This document shows, in pieces, positions 23,290 through 26,578 of a stretch of DNA of 26,578 nucleotides. Position numbers and translations under genes: made by a program. Below the pieces are notes generated by a model. The model searched no databases. It had not been told where the DNA came from and worked only from the letters and a program-made list of their open reading frames with translations. Source of the DNA: CAYSSG01 sp964433635 (GTDB lineage Bacteria; Atribacterota; Phoenicimicrobiia; Phoenicimicrobiales; Stramentimicrobiaceae); NCBI GenBank assembly GCA_964433635.1, contig CAYSSG010000028.1, positions 1 through 26,578 on the forward strand. The letters run 5' to 3'. The stretch's first letter is position 1; every line of letters begins with the position of its first letter.

Positions 23290-24054
23290 TTAATTGTCCT
23301 TTTTCACGTCTAACGTTTCTTCTGAATTTAATTTGATTTCAATATGGGCATTTTCCAGAGAATGAATGCCCTTTAAAGATGAAAACATTCCCAAAATCAT
23401 ATTCTGATAAAGTTTCGACATAAAGGAGTTCAAGTATACTCTTTTTTTATTCACTTTAATTGTTAAATGACTATTAGAAAAAACACATTTTTCCTCAGAT
23501 GCTGTTCCTGTTACGATAGCCTTGGCAAAGCCATAACAATTTTCATATCCGCAATCACCGCAATTCATTTCCGGAAGAAAAAATCCTCTTTTTTCAATTT
23601 CAGTGACCATTTTAGCGACATCTTCCTCAACGGTGATTAAAAAATCAACAGCCTTATTCTTCTTTAGAGAAGCATCCAACCCTGCGGTGAAAAGTACAAG
23701 ACCATCATCGAGTACCTTCTTCTCCTCCTCCTGCCTTAAACATACAATCTTGGGAAAATACTTTTCTTGCTTAAATCCCTCGACAATTAAAAAATCCGCA
23801 GAAAAATAAGATATGATATCTTTCAGTTGGTGACCATCTTTAAGAATAATTTCTGAATTTTCAGGTGCTATGATTGCTACCTGGGGTATTTCTTTCATAA
23901 ATTGACCGCTGTCAGTATTCCCGTGGCTGATACTTTCAACAGAATGCTTAATTACAGCCACCTGATACCCTCTTTCCATTAATACCCTGGCTATGGAAAC
24001 GGTTAATGTCGTCTTGCCACTTTTTTTAAATCCAACAATTCCAATTGCCTTCAT
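23290..24054 (-). CDS. mobB: MobB-like GTPase fused to a 4Fe-4S domain
   Basis: 254 residues. The N-terminal P-loop domain has GFKKSGKTT at 8-16 and IKHSVE, as in MobB, which assists molybdopterin guanine dinucleotide formation. A second part has four cysteines in C-x2-C-x4-C-x16-C (C165, C168, C173, C190) with GFAKAIVTG between. This is the Fe-S domain type (PF04060) found in RnfB and corrinoid proteins. A C-terminal stretch (about 195-245, with GMFSSLKGIHSLENAHIEI) is unassigned. It may serve Mo/W cofactor insertion in an anaerobe, but no molybdoenzyme is nearby. Start chosen at ATG 24054, 6 bases after AGGAGG; an upstream TTG overlaps that site. First gene of the trxB run. Confidence 0.85.
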   Translation of the reverse strand: MKAIGIVGFKKSGKTTLTVSIARVLMERGYQVAVIKHSVESISHGNTDSGQFMKEIPQVAIIAPENSEIILKDGHQLKDIISYFSADFLIVEGFKQEKYFPKIVCLRQEEEKKVLDDGLVLFTAGLDASLKKNKAVDFLITVEEDVAKMVTEIEKRGFFLPEMNCGDCGYENCYGFAKAIVTGTASEEKCVFSNSHLTIKVNKKRVYLNSFMSKLYQNMILGMFSSLKGIHSLENAHIEIKLNSEETLDVKKDN

Positions 24055-24082
24055 TATTTTCCTCCTATTGCACAACTATATA

Positions 24083-24111
24083 AATATATCAAATGGGTTT
24101 ACAATTGACAA
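24083..24111 (-). promoter_or_regulatory. Promoter of mobB-trxB
   Basis: TTGTCA (24111-24106), a 17-base spacer and TATATT (24088-24083) on the minus strand, about 25-30 bases before the ATG. Confidence 0.65.
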
Positions 24112-24112
24112 G

Positions 24113-24129
24113 CAAATAAGACTTATTTG
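24113..24129. promoter_or_regulatory. 17-bp perfect palindrome next to the mobB -35, candidate operator
   Basis: CAAATAAG, one central A, CTTATTTG: two exact 8-base arms. It begins 1 base upstream of the -35 hexamer on the mobB side, a position suited to an activator or repressor dimer. The protein is not identifiable from the site. Confidence 0.45.
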
Positions 24130-24288
24130 TCAGTTAAGAACCGCTAATGGTTCTGGTTCATTATTTTTTACTATTAATCTGTATTTACGAAATTTCATTT
24201 GTAAAAATAAAATATTTTGAGACACTCTTTATTAACTCCAACACGGCATTACTATATTTGTATCATTCTGTAGTTAAATGATGACAAA

Positions 24289-24798
24289 TCAGTTATTTCT
24301 ATTATTTTCAGCAATCAAGTCAAGAAGGTAAGGCTTTAAAAGCCAGTGGATTGCTGTGAGGATCCCCGCTCCTACCGTGATACCCATTATCACATCCTGA
24401 GAAAAACCGTCTAATACTACACCTAAAGCGGTGCCTGCTGCAGGGGGATGCTCCGTGTTGGTTATGGTCATAGCGAACATCGAAAAACCCACTGCCAGTG
24501 CATAGATGACATCCTGTCCTATACCCGATTCCATGGAGAAAAAAGAGAATAATGAACCAAAGAACATACCAATCATATGACCACCTAATACATTTCGGGA
24601 AGAAGCTGTAACATTATTCGGCATGGTAAAAATAGTGAAACCAGTAGCTGCCAGAGAAGCAACGACAACTAGGTGCTGTTGACGCAGAGCAATAAATACC
24701 AGCAGTACTGCAATGACTGCCATACTGCTTTGAGCAACATAGTTTAACCATTTAGATCTGAAACGCCAGTCGAAAATCTTATTTTGCTTTGTCATCAT
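24289..24798 (-). CDS. HPP-family membrane protein
   Basis: 169 residues with about five predicted membrane helices (about 20-38, 43-60, 70-92, 95-113 and 133-155). The defining HPP motif is at 117-119 in TEHPPAAGTALG. Family members include proteins linked to nitrite transport in chloroplasts and cyanobacteria; the bacterial substrate is mostly unknown. Start ATG 24798, with another ATG directly after; the ribosome-binding site is weak (GGGATC). It is separated by about 170-200 bases from genes on both sides and no strong promoter was found, so its transcription is unclear. Confidence 0.82.
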   Translation of the reverse strand: MMTKQNKIFDWRFRSKWLNYVAQSSMAVIAVLLVFIALRQQHLVVVASLAATGFTIFTMPNNVTASSRNVLGGHMIGMFFGSLFSFFSMESGIGQDVIYALAVGFSMFAMTITNTEHPPAAGTALGVVLDGFSQDVIMGITVGAGILTAIHWLLKPYLLDLIAENNRNN

Positions 24799-24970
24799 AT
24801 GATCCCGGAATGAAACTTAAAACTTTCATCAGTTTATCATATTCTTCAATCATTCACCATTCTTATAGCATTCTGGAATAGTGAAAATTTCTCAATTCAC
24901 AAGCAGTAAACAGTATAGCTCAAAAAATTGAATGAAGCAGTTAAACAAACTTTCCAAGCACCTTCTATGA

Positions 24971-26494
24971 TTATTTTTCAGCTTTAACCAAATCTGCAAA
25001 GATGGAAGTCTTTTCTCCAGGATAGACATATACTTCTTCCTGCCAGATATGGTATCCCTCTTTTATCACTGTTATATCATAGCTGCCTTCTTCTAATTCC
25101 TCCAGAAATGTTGCCTGGTCTGTAGAAGTTGTCTCGGTATACATTCCATCAACAAATATCCTGGCATCCTTCTCATTACAATAGATGGTAATAACACCGT
25201 TCTCTTCCTTCAATAATTTCTGCTGCATTTGTATTTTAATCTGAGGTATATCATCAGAACGGATTGTAACCATGGCGGTGTAATCCTGATAACCTTTCCT
25301 TTCAACCCTTATTTCATAACTACCCTCCGGAATATCACTGATAATCACACTTCTTTCTGAAGAGGTCCTTTCTCGGTAATTTCCATCTAAATAGATCATG
25401 GCATCATCCACATTGCAGGATATTTCTATAGAACCGGCTTTATCTATTTTTTCCAGGTTTACGGTCAGCGGTATTCTTTGATTTGCATTTACTTCAATCC
25501 CTTGGGTCCAATCATAATATCCATTCAGAACTATCCTGATATCATGAAAACCCTCTATTATATCTTCTAATATAACTTCTCTGTTCTGATTGGTAATACG
25601 CCTGAACTGGTTGTCAAGATAGATTCTGGCAATATCTTTATTACAGCGTATGGCGATAGAACCAAACTGTTGAGTTCCCTGCAAATCAGCACTCAGGAAG
25701 GTGCTTTGATGTTGATGAATCTGAATGGTTCTAGTCCACGTTTGATAACCTGGCAGTTCGACACGGACGATATATTCTCCTGTGGGTACTTGGTTGATAT
25801 CCAGAGGTGTCTTACCAGCATAACGATTATTCAGAAAAACCTCTGAACCTTCCGGCGAAGAGTGCATAATGAATTGTCCTGTTTCCGGTCTATGTTCGAC
25901 TATCTGATAACGAATAATTTCACTGCTGACCCATACCCCGGTGGGTAATTTTGTTAAAGTTTCCCTGAGTCTTTGCACAAAATGATGAATACTCCCATCA
26001 ATTTCTGCAGAAGATTCCTCTGCCAGCATTTTTTCCAGCTCTGCAGGAGTCATGACAGGATCGATTGTGGCAAATCCCTGAATATATTCAATTCCGGCAG
26101 GTAAGCCCTGTTCGACGATTCTATCAATGCTGTATTCATGATTGTTTTCCACAAAAGATTTTTTCTGATTCTGATTGGGAAAAAGTATTTGAACACTTCC
26201 TGATGGTTCATATCCCAATAAGGTAACATAGACATTTCTATCGCTTCTAAAGAAAACCCTTATTATCTCACCAGGGGCATAGGTAGCACCGATCCCTTTA
26301 TTCAGTCTCAGGGATAGGGAAAAATCAGGTCTGGGATTTATGATCTGGATACTTTTCCACATCTCTTCCTGTGCATTAGCTGTGAATCCAGATGACAGGC
26401 TCAGAAATAATATCAATATAAGTAAGCAGGAAATCAAGGAAGAGAATAATCCAATCAATATTTCTGCCATTCTGTCTAAAATATATAATTTCAT
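24971..26494 (-). CDS. Exported DUF4384 protein with four PEGA repeats
   Basis: 507 residues. An N-terminal signal segment (hydrophobic about 11-36) has a likely signal peptidase I site after A39-N-A41. A DUF4384-like domain (about 55-195) contains YAPGEIIRVFFRSDRNVYV and VQILFPNQ. Four PEGA beta-domains lie at about 206-272, 278-347, 354-424 and 433-503, each with an xxxVFLN/IYLDG strand, then EGxYxIRV and KGY. Repeats 2-4 carry a matching Cys (C284, C360, C439). Such proteins are envelope-associated and often numerous in Atribacterota- and Thermotoga-like bacteria; molecular function is unknown. The start has AAGGAGG 8 bases before the ATG. Nothing clear lies between it and the right edge. 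Confidence 0.85.
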   Translation of the reverse strand: MKLYILDRMAEILIGLFSSLISCLLILILFLSLSSGFTANAQEEMWKSIQIINPRPDFSLSLRLNKGIGATYAPGEIIRVFFRSDRNVYVTLLGYEPSGSVQILFPNQNQKKSFVENNHEYSIDRIVEQGLPAGIEYIQGFATIDPVMTPAELEKMLAEESSAEIDGSIHHFVQRLRETLTKLPTGVWVSSEIIRYQIVEHRPETGQFIMHSSPEGSEVFLNNRYAGKTPLDINQVPTGEYIVRVELPGYQTWTRTIQIHQHQSTFLSADLQGTQQFGSIAIRCNKDIARIYLDNQFRRITNQNREVILEDIIEGFHDIRIVLNGYYDWTQGIEVNANQRIPLTVNLEKIDKAGSIEISCNVDDAMIYLDGNYRERTSSERSVIISDIPEGSYEIRVERKGYQDYTAMVTIRSDDIPQIKIQMQQKLLKEENGVITIYCNEKDARIFVDGMYTETTSTDQATFLEELEEGSYDITVIKEGYHIWQEEVYVYPGEKTSIFADLVKAEK

Positions 26495-26578
26495 CTTATA
26501 TCCTCCTTGGATTTAATAGATGCATATGACGCTAAAATTATTTTATAAATGGAATAGTTGCACTTCATTTTATTTACT

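Noticed and set aside
24137..24154. AGAACC/GGTTCT hairpin as a terminator of the HPP gene
   Set aside because: Only 6 base pairs with no T-run, and 135 bases from the stop codon.
1..26578. Insertion sequences, prophage, CRISPR arrays or integrative elements
   Set aside because: No transposase, integrase, direct-repeat spacer arrays or terminal inverted repeats were seen; the region looks like conserved chromosome.

Overview
The window is a compact, A+T-rich (visibly under about 40% G+C) piece of bacterial chromosome dominated by translation genes. All genes lie on the minus strand except one penicillin-binding protein. Two T-box leaders, tRNA genes with encoded CCA, strong AGGAGG ribosome-binding sites, the MobB/Fe-S fusion and the DUF4384/PEGA protein suggest a low-G+C anaerobic bacterium. 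My best guess is Atribacterota (OP9/JS1) or a deep Firmicutes-like lineage. This is an inference and cannot be fixed from the sequence alone.

Layout, left to right. 1-172: tandem promoters for a gene beyond the left edge. 173-1973 (-): tyrosyl-tRNA synthetase behind a QueT-type membrane transporter. 2146-4368 (+): class A penicillin-binding protein. 4380-12353 (-), transcribed right to left: infC, rpmI, rplT, T-box, pheS, pheT, cvpA, mutS2. 12531-15170 (-): six tRNA genes (Val-UAC, Asp, Phe, Gly, Cys, Val-GAC) followed by thrS. 15331-18830 (-): leuS and ssb, preceded by a long T-box leader. 18868-19130 (-): a very small transcription unit for a 29-residue membrane peptide. 19177-24111 (-): EF-G-like GTPase, TIM-barrel protein, thioredoxin reductase, and MobB with an Fe-S domain. 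24289-26494 (-): HPP-family membrane protein and a DUF4384/PEGA-repeat exported protein.

The most striking observation is in the leuS leader. A complete, well-folded tRNA-Ala(GGC) gene with G3:U70 and encoded CCA lies inside the T-box riboswitch. It sits between stem I (Leu specifier CUC), stem II and the CGTTATC box on one side and the T-box antiterminator/terminator on the other. It is bracketed by a perfect 6-bp inverted pair, GTAGAT/ATCTAC, exactly where stem III of an ordinary T-box would be. A single promoter, TTGACT-17-TATAAT, precedes the whole leader.

Other points: infC and cvpA, in the same gene cluster, have no AUG, GUG or UUG at their true N-termini. Both have AUA at a good distance from AGGAGG (cvpA alternatively CUG), which could tie both to IF3 start-codon discrimination. 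Several other starts were moved to codons with better ribosome-binding sites. Two leaders (pheST and leuS) link aminoacyl-tRNA synthetase expression to uncharged cognate tRNA, and the thrS leader is structured but is not a recognisable T-box.
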